From the NCBI GenBank assembly GCA_963744575.1, contig CAVUUF010000001.1:62001-126000 (forward strand): 64,000 nt of DNA. The letters run 5' to 3'. The position numbers were made by a program, and so were the translations under genes. Positions 32,923 through 41,227 of the stretch are shown one piece after another; the first letter of the stretch is position 1; every line of letters starts with the position of its first letter. This DNA is from Palsa-504 sp963744575 (GTDB lineage Bacteria; Actinomycetota; Actinomycetes; Streptosporangiales; Streptosporangiaceae). The notes under the pieces were generated by a model. It did not search any database, had not been told where the DNA came from, and saw only the letters and a list, made by a program, of their open reading frames with translations.

Positions 32923-34088
32923 CCACGACGAGCGGCCCGGTAGTCCGCCGCAAGCTCGCGATCAACCGGCTGCGCGACCGGCGGCCGCTCGATTCGGCCA
33001 CCGTCGACCGCTTCCTGGCGCGGCAGCAGGTCCCCATCGTCGAGGGCGCCCGCTGTACGTTCCTGTACCGGGGCGAGGCCGACGAGGTGTTCCTCATCCA
33101 CCGGATCTTCGGCCTGCCGGACCACCTCCCGCTGCGCCGGCTGCACGGCACCGACCTGTGGTACGTGGCCCTGGAGCTGCCGGAGGGCTCGCGGGTGGAG
33201 TACCGGCTGGAGGTGGTGCGCGGCGGGCAGCGCGAGCAGATCAACGACCCGCTGAACTCCCGTCTCGCGCACAGCCCGATGGGCAGCTCGTCGGTGTGCT
33301 ACGCGGCCGGGTACCAGGTACCGGACTGGACCCGGGTCGATCCCGAGGCGCGGCCCGGGTCGCTGGTGGACATGGTGGTGCCGAGCCGGGCGCTGCGCCG
33401 GGACAGCCAGGTGACGCTGTACCTGCCGGCCCGGTTCCGGCCGGGCGGGCGGTACCCGCTGCTGATCGTGCACGACGGCGGCGACTACCTCCGCTTCGCG
33501 GCGGCCAAGACCGTGCTCGACAACCTCATCCACCGGCTCGACGTGGCCGAGATCGTCGCCGCGTTCACCAACCCGGGCGACCGGCTGGCCGAGTACGCCA
33601 ACTCCGCGGCGCACGCCCGCTTCCTGACGGCCGAACTGCTGCCCCGGCTCGAGGCGGAACTGCCGCTGGCCGGCCCGCCGTCCGGGCGTTGCCTGATGGG
33701 CTCGAGCTTCGGCGCCGTCGCCGCGCTGTCGACCGCGTACCGGCACCCGGAGGGCTACGGGTCGCTGCTGCTGCAGTCCGGCTCGTTCGTGTTCACCGAC
33801 ATCGGTCACGACCACGGCGGCGGCCCGCCGTTCGAGCCGGTGGTGCGGTTCGTCAACCGGTACCGGGCCGCGCCGCGCCGGGTGGCCGACCGGGTGTTCG
33901 TCAGCTGCGGCGTCTACGAGCCGCTGATCGTGCGCAACCGGTCCATGGTCCCGGTGTTCGAGGCCGCCGGGATGACGGTCCGCTACGTCGAGGCCCGCGA
34001 CGGGCACAGCTGGGAGAACTGGCGGGACCGGCTGCGGGACGGGCTCTCGTGGATTTTCCCTGGTCCACAGAAGTTCTTCTACGAGTAA
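32919..34088 (+). CDS. Enterochelin esterase-like hydrolase
   Basis: This 389-residue protein has an N-terminal early-set beta domain (about 45-130: FLYRGEADEVFLIHRIFGLP, then REQINDPLNS) followed by a Fes/esterase D-type alpha/beta hydrolase. The nucleophile is in CLMGSSFGAVAAL, and the catalytic His is probably in ARDGHSWENWRDRL. Enterochelin esterases cleave ester bonds of siderophores or related compounds in the cytoplasm. GTG 32919 overlaps the previous stop (GTGA). It probably processes the same metabolite as the ATP-grasp enzymes. Confidence 0.85.
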   Translation: MTTTSGPVVRRKLAINRLRDRRPLDSATVDRFLARQQVPIVEGARCTFLYRGEADEVFLIHRIFGLPDHLPLRRLHGTDLWYVALELPEGSRVEYRLEVVRGGQREQINDPLNSRLAHSPMGSSSVCYAAGYQVPDWTRVDPEARPGSLVDMVVPSRALRRDSQVTLYLPARFRPGGRYPLLIVHDGGDYLRFAAAKTVLDNLIHRLDVAEIVAAFTNPGDRLAEYANSAAHARFLTAELLPRLEAELPLAGPPSGRCLMGSSFGAVAALSTAYRHPEGYGSLLLQSGSFVFTDIGHDHGGGPPFEPVVRFVNRYRAAPRRVADRVFVSCGVYEPLIVRNRSMVPVFEAAGMTVRYVEARDGHSWENWRDRLRDGLSWIFPGPQKFFYE

Positions 34089-34124
34089 GGATTTAAATGG
34101 TGAGCCTTCTGCGCGCGGAGTGTC

Positions 34125-34871
34125 ATGAATGATGGCCTGAGGGTCAGGGAGCGGTGGTATTCCGGCCGCTTGCAACGGGAGATCACGGTGGTGCGGTGGG
34201 GGCTGTTCGGTACCCCGGTGCTGGTCTTCCCGACGGCCGGCGGCGACGCCGCGGAGATCGAGCGGCACGGGCTGGTCAACGCGTGCGGGCCGCTGCTGGC
34301 CGAGGGCCGGATCAAGCTGTACTCGGTGGACAGCGTGGCCGGCCAGGCCATGGTGACCAAGGAGGGCTCGCCGGAGTACCGGCTGCGGCTGCTCGACCAG
34401 TTCCACGAGTGCATGCGGTGGGAGGTGATCCCGGCCATCCACGCCGACCTCGGCGGCCACGCCATCGGCGTGATCACGGCCGGCGCCTCCATCGGCGCGT
34501 TCAACGCGGTGGCCACGCTGTGCCGGTACCCGGACGTGTTCGCCGCGGCCATCGGGATGAGCGGCAGCTACCGGATCGAGCGCTTCTACGACGAGGCCTG
34601 GACCGAGGACCTGTACTACGCCGCGCCGCTGCAGTTCCTGCCCGGCCTGGACGGCCCGCAGCTCGACCGGCTCCGGCAGCGGAACGTGATCCTCGCGTCC
34701 GGCGAAGGCGACTGGGAGGACATCGGCGCGTCCTGGCAGATGGCCGGGGCCCTCGGCGACAAGGGGATCCCCAACCGGGTCGACAACTGGGGCCCGCAGT
34801 GGCCGCATGAGTGGCATACCTGGCGCGAGATGCTCCCCCAGTACCTCCGCGAGCTCGCGCCGCCCCGCTGA
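34125..34871 (+). CDS. Esterase family alpha/beta hydrolase
   Basis: This 248-residue putative esterase (PF00756-like) opens with ERWYSGRLQREITVVRWG. Its nucleophile elbow ITAGASIGAFNAVATL has the expected Gly-x-Ser-x-Gly pattern, and a His in WPHEWHTWREML is the likely catalytic base. It lies 36 bases after the Fes-like esterase in the same direction, so it is the last gene of the cluster. No signal peptide is present. Two esterases of different subfamilies in one small cluster suggest more than one ester or thioester step. Confidence 0.85.
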   Translation: MNDGLRVRERWYSGRLQREITVVRWGLFGTPVLVFPTAGGDAAEIERHGLVNACGPLLAEGRIKLYSVDSVAGQAMVTKEGSPEYRLRLLDQFHECMRWEVIPAIHADLGGHAIGVITAGASIGAFNAVATLCRYPDVFAAAIGMSGSYRIERFYDEAWTEDLYYAAPLQFLPGLDGPQLDRLRQRNVILASGEGDWEDIGASWQMAGALGDKGIPNRVDNWGPQWPHEWHTWREMLPQYLRELAPPR

Positions 34872-34887
34872 TCGCGGCCCGGGCCGG

Positions 34888-35460
34888 CTAGGCGAGTTCC
34901 TCGGTGATGATCTCTTCGCAGAGGTCCAGGCATTCGGTGCAGATGGCGGCGGGGACGTTCCGCGCGGTCTGAGCCGTGCTCCCGGCCAGGCCGGCCACCT
35001 GGTCGCGGCGCTTGCCGCAGAAGCTGCAGGGCACGTTCACCTGCTCTCGCTCGGGTGTCGCGGTCAGCCATCCGGTCTCGGTCCGGACCGGCTCGCCGGA
35101 GCTGACCACGGTCCTGGCCAGGGCGGAGCATCCGTCGCAGATGTACACGCTGGGTCCGGCGATCAGCTTCCTGACCTGCTTCTGGTCCTGGCCGCAGAAC
35201 GTGCAGACGAGCAGCAACGGGCCGGGGCGGACCCGGTCGCGGCGCAGCCAGCGGCGCGAGCCGCCGGCCGACTCGACGATCTGGTGCACCCGCTGATGGC
35301 TCAGCCCCAGGCCGGCGGCCAGCTCGCGGAGGGAAGCACCGTGCAGGTGCAGGCGGCGCACGGCCCGGTAGAAGTCGGCCCGGGCTACTTCGGCGTCACG
35401 TTCGGCGTCGATGAGGCGTTCCTGGGCTCGCCTGGCCTCGGCGAGCAACTCGTCGTCCAT
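34888..35460 (-). CDS. Protein with helix-turn-helix and two ClpX-type zinc-binding domains
   Basis: The N-terminal 70 residues contain a probable helix-turn-helix (LRELAAGLGLSHQRVHQIV). Two C4 ClpX-type zinc domains follow, one at about 87-115 (CTFCGQDQKQVRKLIAG then ICDGC) and one at about 145-185 (CSFCGKRRDQVAGLAG then ICTECLDLC). In ClpX this domain dimerises and binds adaptors; here no AAA+ ATPase is attached. A DNA-binding regulator that engages the Clp system, or a decoy adaptor, is possible. It is convergent with the esterase. Confidence 0.8.
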   Translation of the reverse strand: MDDELLAEARRAQERLIDAERDAEVARADFYRAVRRLHLHGASLRELAAGLGLSHQRVHQIVESAGGSRRWLRRDRVRPGPLLLVCTFCGQDQKQVRKLIAGPSVYICDGCSALARTVVSSGEPVRTETGWLTATPEREQVNVPCSFCGKRRDQVAGLAGSTAQTARNVPAAICTECLDLCEEIITEELA

Positions 35461-35462
35461 AT

Positions 35463-35479
35463 GTCTACTGTAACTAGAC
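35463..35479 (-). promoter_or_regulatory. Promoter with GTCTA-N7-TAGAC inverted repeat
   Basis: An inverted repeat GTCTA...TAGAC lies directly before the ATG at 35460. On the minus strand TACAGT (35472-35467) fits a -10 element 6 bases before the ATG, so the zinc-finger gene may be transcribed leaderless and be autoregulated through its helix-turn-helix. This is a reading by eye. Confidence 0.35.
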
Positions 35480-35494
35480 GATAGGGACGGCGGG

Positions 35495-36895
35495 TCAGGC
35501 GAAGCGGGCGATCTGCCGCATCTTGTTCATCGCGTCCAGCGCGGCGACCTTGTAGGCCTCGGCCAGGGTCGGGTAGTTGAAGACCGCGTCGACCAGGTAG
35601 TCGATGGTGCCGCCGCAGCCCATGACGGCCTGCCCGATGTGGATCAGTTCGGTGGCGTTGGTGCCGAAGCAGTGGACGCCGAGCAGACTGTGGTCATCCA
35701 GGCTGACGAGCAGCTTCAGCACGCCGTAGGAATCCCCGATGATCTGCCCGCGAGCCAGTTCCCGGTACCGGGAGACGCCTACTTCGAAGGGCACGTTGTC
35801 CTTGGTGAGCTGCTCCTCGGTCCGCCCGACGAAGCTGATCTCCGGGATGCTGTAGATGCCGATGGGATGCAGCTCGCTGAACTCGTGCAGCGGCTCGCCG
35901 CAGGCGTGATGCGCGGCGATCCGGCCCTGTTCCATGGACGTGGCGGCCAGGGCGGGGAAACCGATCACGTCGCCGACCGCGTAGATGTGCGGCACCTCGG
36001 TCCGGAAGGAGTCGTCCACCTTGATCCGGCCGCGCTTGTCGGCGGTCAGGCCGGCCGCCTCCAGGTTGAGGGCGTCGCTGGCGCCCTGCCGGCCGGCCGA
36101 GTACATGACGGTGTCGGCGGGGATCTTCTTCCCGCTCAGCAGCGTGGCGATGGCGCCCTCCGGCCGCGCCTCGACCGAGGACACCGTCTCGCCGAACCGG
36201 AACGTGACCGCCAGGTCGCGCAGGTGGTACTTGAGCGCCTCGACCACCTCGACGTCGCAGAATTCGAGCATCCGCTCGCGCTGTTCCACCACGGTGACCT
36301 TGGTGCCGAGCGCCGCGAACATGGACGCGTACTCGATCCCGATCACCCCAGCGCCGGCCACCAGCATCGAACGGGGAACCCACTCCAGGTTGACGATCCC
36401 GTCGGAGTCGATGACGGTGCGCTCGTCGAACTCAACGCTGGCCAGCCGGGCCGGCCGGGTGCCGGTGGCGATCACGATATTCTCCGCGGTGGCGCGGCGG
36501 ACCCGGCCCTCGCCGCCGTCGACTTCCACCGTGTGCGAATCGAGAAAGCTGGCCGTTCCGGTCGTGATCGTCACCCGGTTGCGGGTGAGCTGGCTGCGCA
36601 CCACGTCCATCTCGCGGCCGACCACGTGAGTGGTCCTGGCGGCCAGGTCGGCGATGGTGATCTCGTCCTTGACGTGGTAACTCTGCCCGTACATCTCCCG
36701 CTGGTTCAGGCCGGTCAGGTACATGATGGCCTCGCGCAGCGTCTTGGACGGGATGGTCCCGGTGTTCAGGCACACGCCGCCGATCATGTCCTTGCGCTCG
36801 ACGATAGCCACCCGGCGTTCGAGCTTCGCCGCGGCGATGGCGGCCTTCTGGCCGCCGGGTCCCGAGCCGATCACCAGCACGTCGAAGTCGTACAC
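35495..36895 (-). CDS. sthA: Soluble (Si-specific) NAD(P)+ transhydrogenase
   Basis: This flavoprotein of about 466 residues belongs to the disulfide reductase fold: FAD motif VIGSGPGGQKAAIAAAK, second nucleotide motif VAGAGVIGIEYASM and the AVGDVIGFPALA FAD-binding stretch. The redox-active CxxxxC of lipoamide dehydrogenase is replaced by GGVCLNTGTIPSKT, keeping only the first Cys, as in transhydrogenases (NTGTIPSK signature). It would move hydride between NADPH and NAD+ in the cytoplasm. The GTG at 36895 directly precedes YDFDVLVIG; the frame remains open upstream to 36961 but that part is not conserved-looking. Confidence 0.88.
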   Translation of the reverse strand: MYDFDVLVIGSGPGGQKAAIAAAKLERRVAIVERKDMIGGVCLNTGTIPSKTLREAIMYLTGLNQREMYGQSYHVKDEITIADLAARTTHVVGREMDVVRSQLTRNRVTITTGTASFLDSHTVEVDGGEGRVRRATAENIVIATGTRPARLASVEFDERTVIDSDGIVNLEWVPRSMLVAGAGVIGIEYASMFAALGTKVTVVEQRERMLEFCDVEVVEALKYHLRDLAVTFRFGETVSSVEARPEGAIATLLSGKKIPADTVMYSAGRQGASDALNLEAAGLTADKRGRIKVDDSFRTEVPHIYAVGDVIGFPALAATSMEQGRIAAHHACGEPLHEFSELHPIGIYSIPEISFVGRTEEQLTKDNVPFEVGVSRYRELARGQIIGDSYGVLKLLVSLDDHSLLGVHCFGTNATELIHIGQAVMGCGGTIDYLVDAVFNYPTLAEAYKVAALDAMNKMRQIARFA

Positions 36896-36991
36896 ATGAT
36901 CTAGTGTGACGACGGCGAGCGACCTTTTGAACCCCTGTGGCCGCCTTTCCTGCCTGAACACCTGGATTGCGGCATAACCAGCGAGCCGCGA

Positions 36992-37036
36992 AACCGGCGC
37001 CTGAGGCGGAAGCGGGGACCGTCTCAGGCGCCGGTT
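36992..37036 (-). terminator. Strong hairpin downstream of the HtrA-like gene
   Basis: AACCGGCGCCTGAG (36992-37005) and CTCAGGCGCCGGTT (37023-37036) form a perfect 14-bp stem with a 17-base loop. A second smaller hairpin (GGGACTC/GAGTCCC, 37045-37064) sits between it and the HtrA-like stop. They probably end HtrA-like transcription before sthA. There is no T-run. Confidence 0.7.
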
Positions 37037-37069
37037 CGTGCGCGGGGACTCGGGCGGGAGTCCCTCCGG

Positions 37070-38449
37070 CTAGACCGGCGGGCCCGCGGTCAGGGCCAGG
37101 CTACCGGACTTGTGCTGGCCGGACGGGGTGACCCAGGTGACCGGCACCGTGTCGCCGGGGTGGAGCTTGGCCATGATCGTGCCCAGGCTCTGCGGCGAGC
37201 CGACCGCCTGGCCGTCGACTCCGGTGATGACCGAGCCGGCGGTCAGCCCCGTGGCGGCGGCCGGGCTGTTGCAGATGGTGCCGAGGACCAGCGTGCCCGA
37301 GTTCACCGGGGCGATGGTGGACGGCACGGACAGGCCGGCGTCGCTGGTGTAGCAGCTCTGGCTGCCATTGCCCGAGCCGTTCCCGTTCCCGTTCCCGTTG
37401 CCGTTCCCGAAACCGTTGCCGAAGCCGCCGAACCCGTTGTTCTGCTGCTGCTGCGACGCCTGGTCCTGCGGGTTGCTGTCGGAGCCCTGCCCGACGTAGA
37501 TCCCGATGAACGGCGGGTAGCCGACCACGATGGTGGAGCTGGCCTGGCCCTCGGCGATCTCGCGGGCGACCGATAGCGCGGTGTTGACCGGGATGGCGAA
37601 GCCGGCCGTCGTCTGCTGCTGGGTGAAGCTCACGCTGTTGCCCGCGGTGTCCATGCCGATGACCTGGCCAGAGGAGTTGACGAGCGGGCCGCCGGAGTCG
37701 CCGGACACGATGCCCGCGTTGGTCTGGATCATCCCGTGCAGCGTCTCGGACTTGACCGTGCCGCCCTGGTCGCTCGCCGTGATGGTCTGGTTGAGCGCAG
37801 TTATCGTACCGGGGGCGGATACGATCTCGCTCCGGCCCTCGGCGTTGCCCAGGGCGACCACCTGGTCGCCGGTCTTCACCTTGCCGGGTTCGCCGAGCGG
37901 GACGGCGTGCAGGCCGGACGGGTCCTGCAGCTGGATCAGCGCGATGTCGCCGGTCACGTCGTAGCCGACCACCTTGGCCGGGAAGGTCCGGCCGGTCGCC
38001 GGGACCGTGGCGGTGATCTTGGTGGCGTTCTCGATGACGTGGTTGTTGGTCAGCACCAGGCCGTCGGGGTTGATCACCATGCCGGTGCCCGCCGCCTGCT
38101 CGCTGCTGTACTGCAGCGTGGTGTTGATGATGACCAGGCCCCGCTCTACCTTGCTCAGGCTCCCGCTGCCGGTCCCGGACCCGCCGCTCGGCGCGGGAAC
38201 CGCGGTGCTGGGCAGCGCGGAGGGCGCGAGCCCGCGGCTGCTCGGCTGCGGCGACGCGGCGGAATTCGCCGCCGGGTGGTAGACGGCCACCACCGTGCCC
38301 GCCCCCAGGGCCCCCGCGACCAGCGCGACCGCCAGGTAGCTCAGCAGGCCGATCCGGCGCCTGGGCGGCGGCTGGGGAGGCATCGGGGGCAACGGCGCGG
38401 TGGAGCCGAAGTCTCCGCCGTAGCCGCCGTAGCCGCTGTTATCCTGCAT
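37070..38449 (-). CDS. HtrA/DegP-like serine protease with PDZ domain, membrane anchored
   Basis: This 459-residue protein has a cytoplasmic Gly/Pro-rich start, one membrane helix (about 34-56), a trypsin-like domain with His137 (VLTNNHVIEN), Asp168 (TGDIALIQL) and Ser252 (SGDSGGPL), and a C-terminal PDZ domain. Between protease and PDZ lies a low-complexity Gly-Asn linker of repeated GN pairs (about 340-365). It acts outside the membrane on misfolded or signalling proteins. The ATG at 38449 is preferred; upstream in-frame sequence is compositionally odd. Likely a monocistronic gene ended by the hairpins at 36992-37064. Confidence 0.9.
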   Translation of the reverse strand: MQDNSGYGGYGGDFGSTAPLPPMPPQPPPRRRIGLLSYLAVALVAGALGAGTVVAVYHPAANSAASPQPSSRGLAPSALPSTAVPAPSGGSGTGSGSLSKVERGLVIINTTLQYSSEQAAGTGMVINPDGLVLTNNHVIENATKITATVPATGRTFPAKVVGYDVTGDIALIQLQDPSGLHAVPLGEPGKVKTGDQVVALGNAEGRSEIVSAPGTITALNQTITASDQGGTVKSETLHGMIQTNAGIVSGDSGGPLVNSSGQVIGMDTAGNSVSFTQQQTTAGFAIPVNTALSVAREIAEGQASSTIVVGYPPFIGIYVGQGSDSNPQDQASQQQQNNGFGGFGNGFGNGNGNGNGNGSGNGSQSCYTSDAGLSVPSTIAPVNSGTLVLGTICNSPAAATGLTAGSVITGVDGQAVGSPQSLGTIMAKLHPGDTVPVTWVTPSGQHKSGSLALTAGPPV

Positions 38450-38595
38450 CTCAATCACGCCTTTGGGGGTGGGCGTCCGGGTTGCTCGCGGGGTCCGGCA
38501 GGACCGGCGCGTCCTGCCTGTTCCCAGTAAGCACCACGAACCTGATGGATAGCTGAGGACGGGCTGCAGATTCACGCTACCCGCTGAGCTTTCCC

Positions 38596-39147
38596 TCAGC
38601 CGAACGACCCGTGGTGCGCGCTCTCGCCGGGCCCCTGCGAGCACTGCGGCGACTGCGGCCAGCCAGAAGGCGGGGCGGGCCAGGCCGGCACGGCCTGCCG
38701 GGCCAGCAGGACCTTGCGGCTCAGTTCGGCGGCTGCCTTGGGGGCCAGCGCCGAACGCAGCCGCGGCCACACCTGCCCCTCCTCGAAGCCGAAATGCTCC
38801 CGGGCCGCGAGCGCGAACCGGCCGAGCACGTTCTCGAACTCCGGCTGGCTGGCGTCCAGCTTGTCCAGTCCGGCCAGCAGCGCCACGATCTCAAGTTCGG
38901 CGCAGATGCCCCGGTCGGCCAGCACGTCCCCGCCGGGGACGTGCTCGCGCACGGCCGTCCACAGGCAGGTCAGCTCGATCTCCTCGTGCTTGGATTCCTC
39001 GATGATCAGCTCTTCGGTCATGATCTCGCGCAGCATGAGCTGATCCTCGGTGGCGCCGGTGGCTGCCGTCGGACCCTTTTCAAGTTCGTCCAGAACCTGT
39101 CTTATCTCCTCGTGGTCCGCGGCCAGGACATCGAACACGTCCTCCAT
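38596..39147 (-). CDS. Hemerythrin HHE-domain protein
   Basis: This 183-residue protein starts MEDVFDVLAADHEEIRQVLDEL, the first HHE helix, with further iron-ligand-type residues in ESKHEEIEL and FALAAREHFGFEEGQVWP. The four-helix bundle would bind a di-iron centre, with roles in oxygen or nitric oxide sensing or iron storage. The ATG follows a very strong GGAGGAGAGGGAGAG ribosome site. The last 35 residues are a proline/serine-rich tail outside the domain. Confidence 0.88.
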   Translation of the reverse strand: MEDVFDVLAADHEEIRQVLDELEKGPTAATGATEDQLMLREIMTEELIIEESKHEEIELTCLWTAVREHVPGGDVLADRGICAELEIVALLAGLDKLDASQPEFENVLGRFALAAREHFGFEEGQVWPRLRSALAPKAAAELSRKVLLARQAVPAWPAPPSGWPQSPQCSQGPGESAHHGSFG

Positions 39148-39543
39148 CTCTCCCTCTCCTCCTTGCGTGTCACCCGCCGGGGTGGATCTCCTGCTTCCCC
39201 GTCCGGGTAGGCGTTAACCGCCTCAGACGGAGCGTGGTACGGATGGTTCCACCGGGAAATGCGAGGTCACAGCGGGCGTAGGCATGAAGTACGCGGCGTC
39301 ATGGTGCCGCCATCCGCAGACAATGTATCTCGCCGGGAGCGCCGGACAGCCGCACTTCACGCTGATTGAACGGCGATGAAACCGAACGGGCGGGCCGGCC
39401 GAGTCTCAGCAGGCAGATCGCGTTTCGCTGCGTCCCGCGCGCCGCGGTGCGACGCGGACGCATCAGATGATTACTGCGTTCCCTCGGGACGCGTGAGACC
39501 GGGTTCCGGGGCACGCGCCCCGCCCGTTCGGGTCAGATTTCTT
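39148..39543. other. Intergenic region, no gene seen
   Basis: This stretch lies upstream of the hemerythrin gene and downstream of the sedolisin gene, both on the minus strand. It must hold the hemerythrin promoter, but no clear hexamers stand out. Short frames on either strand have no family resemblance. Confidence 0.5.
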
Positions 39544-41001
39544 TCAGTGACTGGCCGCGGAGGCGAGTTCCCAGACGAAATACTCGGCGTTTACCGTGCC
39601 GACCCCCGCGGCGAGGTTGTAGCCGCGGGTCGCGGCGAAACCGCGCACCGTGTGCCCGCTTCCGCCCTGGCTGAACGAGACCGTGTTGTTGCCCGAGGTG
39701 ACGTCGACGATGCCGGGTTTGCCCGCGGCCGCCAGCCGGTACAGGGCCGGGTTGATCAGCCCGAGCGGGTGGCCCGCCACCTGGTCGGCCAGCGCGACGA
39801 TGCCGGCGAACAGCGGGGTGGCCTCGCTGGTGCCGCAGGCCGGGGACCAGCCAGGCGGCGCGCCGCGATAACTGCCGTAGGTGTCCACCGCGCCGTCGCA
39901 GGCCGCGCTCATCGAGATGTCGGGCACGCCGCGGTGGCGGCCGACGACGCCGCGCACCCCGTTCTGGTAGCCGGGCCGGGCGAACAGGACCGACCGGCCG
40001 CCGCCGCCGGCCAGCGGGTTCGGGCCCGCGTTGCCGTCGGCGAACTCGCTGGCCGCCTGGTTGTAGGTGTCGTTCCACACCGTCGCCGCGGCGGGCTTGC
40101 CCTGCGCGCTGAAGTGCAGCTGGGTGCCGCCGACCCCGGTCACCAGCGGGTCGCTGTCCGGCCAGGAGGTCACCGGGTACGGGTAGTAGGTGGTCTCGTC
40201 GAGCTTGACGTCCGCGGCGCCCGAGTCACCCGCGGCGGTGAGTACCGTGACGTGGTCGCGCCGGGCCAGCTGGTAGGCACCGCGGAGCGCCTGGACCGCG
40301 GCGGCCTTGGGGAAGGTCTGCTCGGTGGCGCTGAAGCTCTGGCTGATCACGTCGCCGAGGTGGTGCCGGAGCACGTACTGTTCGGCCGTGATGATCTGCG
40401 GGAAGCCGTGCACGCCCTCGGTCTCCGAGACCGGCGTCTCGGCCAGCAGGATGCTGGCGCCCGGCGCGACCGTGTGCGCGTACTCCACGTCCAGCGTGGT
40501 CTCGCCGGCCCAGCCAACCATGTCGGAGTTGTTCGGGTCGTAACCGGGCACCTTCCCGGCGGGCTGGATGATGGTGAGTTTCGGCGGGGCCGGCAGGCCG
40601 AAGGCCCGGTCGAATACGCTCAGGTCGTGCCTGATCGTCGGCGAGCCGAAGGAGTCGACGATGACGATCGTGGCGCCCCGGCCGGTCACGCCGCTGGCGT
40701 ACACCGCGGGCAGGTGGTAGGCCTGCTGGATTTGGCCGGGCTCATAGCACGCGACCTTGTAGGCTTTCTCGCAGTCAGCAGTGGTCGGCGGATTGGCCTG
40801 CACGCGTCCGACCCGCTGCACGCCCGGCCGGACGGCCACGTCGGCCACGTCGGCCAGGGCGGAAGCTGAAGATTCGGCAGGACCCGCAGCCGCGGGGCGC
40901 GCGGCAACCGAACTCGAGACCGCCATCCCGGGCCCGGCGGCCACTGCGGCGGTGACCGCGAACCAGCCAATCGCTAGCGCCAGCCCCCTCGGCACCCGCA
41001 T
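39544..41001 (-). CDS. Secreted S53 family (sedolisin) serine peptidase
   Basis: This 485-residue protein begins with a Sec-type signal peptide (MRVPRGLALAIGWFAVTAAV) and a short propeptide-like, Ala-rich region. The S53 catalytic set is visible: Glu and Asp in GETTLDVEYAH and the nucleophile Ser in CGTSEATPLFAG. Sedolisins are acid-active exported endopeptidases. The conventional large pro-kumamolisin activation domain is missing, so this belongs to the shorter S53 group. The C-terminal calcium-site region (NLAAGVGTVNAEYF) is present. Confidence 0.9.
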   Translation of the reverse strand: MRVPRGLALAIGWFAVTAAVAAGPGMAVSSSVAARPAAAGPAESSASALADVADVAVRPGVQRVGRVQANPPTTADCEKAYKVACYEPGQIQQAYHLPAVYASGVTGRGATIVIVDSFGSPTIRHDLSVFDRAFGLPAPPKLTIIQPAGKVPGYDPNNSDMVGWAGETTLDVEYAHTVAPGASILLAETPVSETEGVHGFPQIITAEQYVLRHHLGDVISQSFSATEQTFPKAAAVQALRGAYQLARRDHVTVLTAAGDSGAADVKLDETTYYPYPVTSWPDSDPLVTGVGGTQLHFSAQGKPAAATVWNDTYNQAASEFADGNAGPNPLAGGGGRSVLFARPGYQNGVRGVVGRHRGVPDISMSAACDGAVDTYGSYRGAPPGWSPACGTSEATPLFAGIVALADQVAGHPLGLINPALYRLAAAGKPGIVDVTSGNNTVSFSQGGSGHTVRGFAATRGYNLAAGVGTVNAEYFVWELASAASH

Positions 41002-41148
41002 GTAACGTCTCCCTCACTCGGCTCGATGACCATAACACTCAGAACCGCAGCAAAAAAACACAATCCGGCCTCAGGATCCATCAGCCCGCGCGGGCCGGGC
41101 ACCGGCTGTACGCTTAGCGAACGTCACGTGGCCCGGCGGGCCGGCCCG

Positions 41149-41220
41149 TTCGTCATGGCCAGGTCATTCGTCATGGCCAGGACAGTCGTCATGGCCAGGA
41201 CAGTCGTCATGGACAGAAGG
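41149..41220. repeat. Four 18-bp tandem repeats upstream of the mreB-like gene
   Basis: The unit TTCGTCATGGCCAGGACA occurs four times head to tail (41149-41166, 41167-41184, 41185-41202, 41203-41220), the last copy degenerate. The array ends at the GAAGGGAG ribosome site of the next gene. Each unit contains an ATG out of frame with that gene. The array could tune expression or encode a repeated hexapeptide leader. Confidence 0.75.
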
Positions 41221-41227
41221 GAGCAGC

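Noticed and set aside
36895..36961. Longer N-terminus for SthA from 36961
   Set aside because: The extra 22 residues are not typical of the family, whose members begin just before the YDFDVLVIGSG segment; GTG 36895 fits.
37370..37420. Short TTCCCG repeats considered as a CRISPR-like or VNTR array
   Set aside because: They are codon-level repeats for the Gly-Asn linker of the HtrA-like protein; no spacers or uniform repeat-spacer layout.
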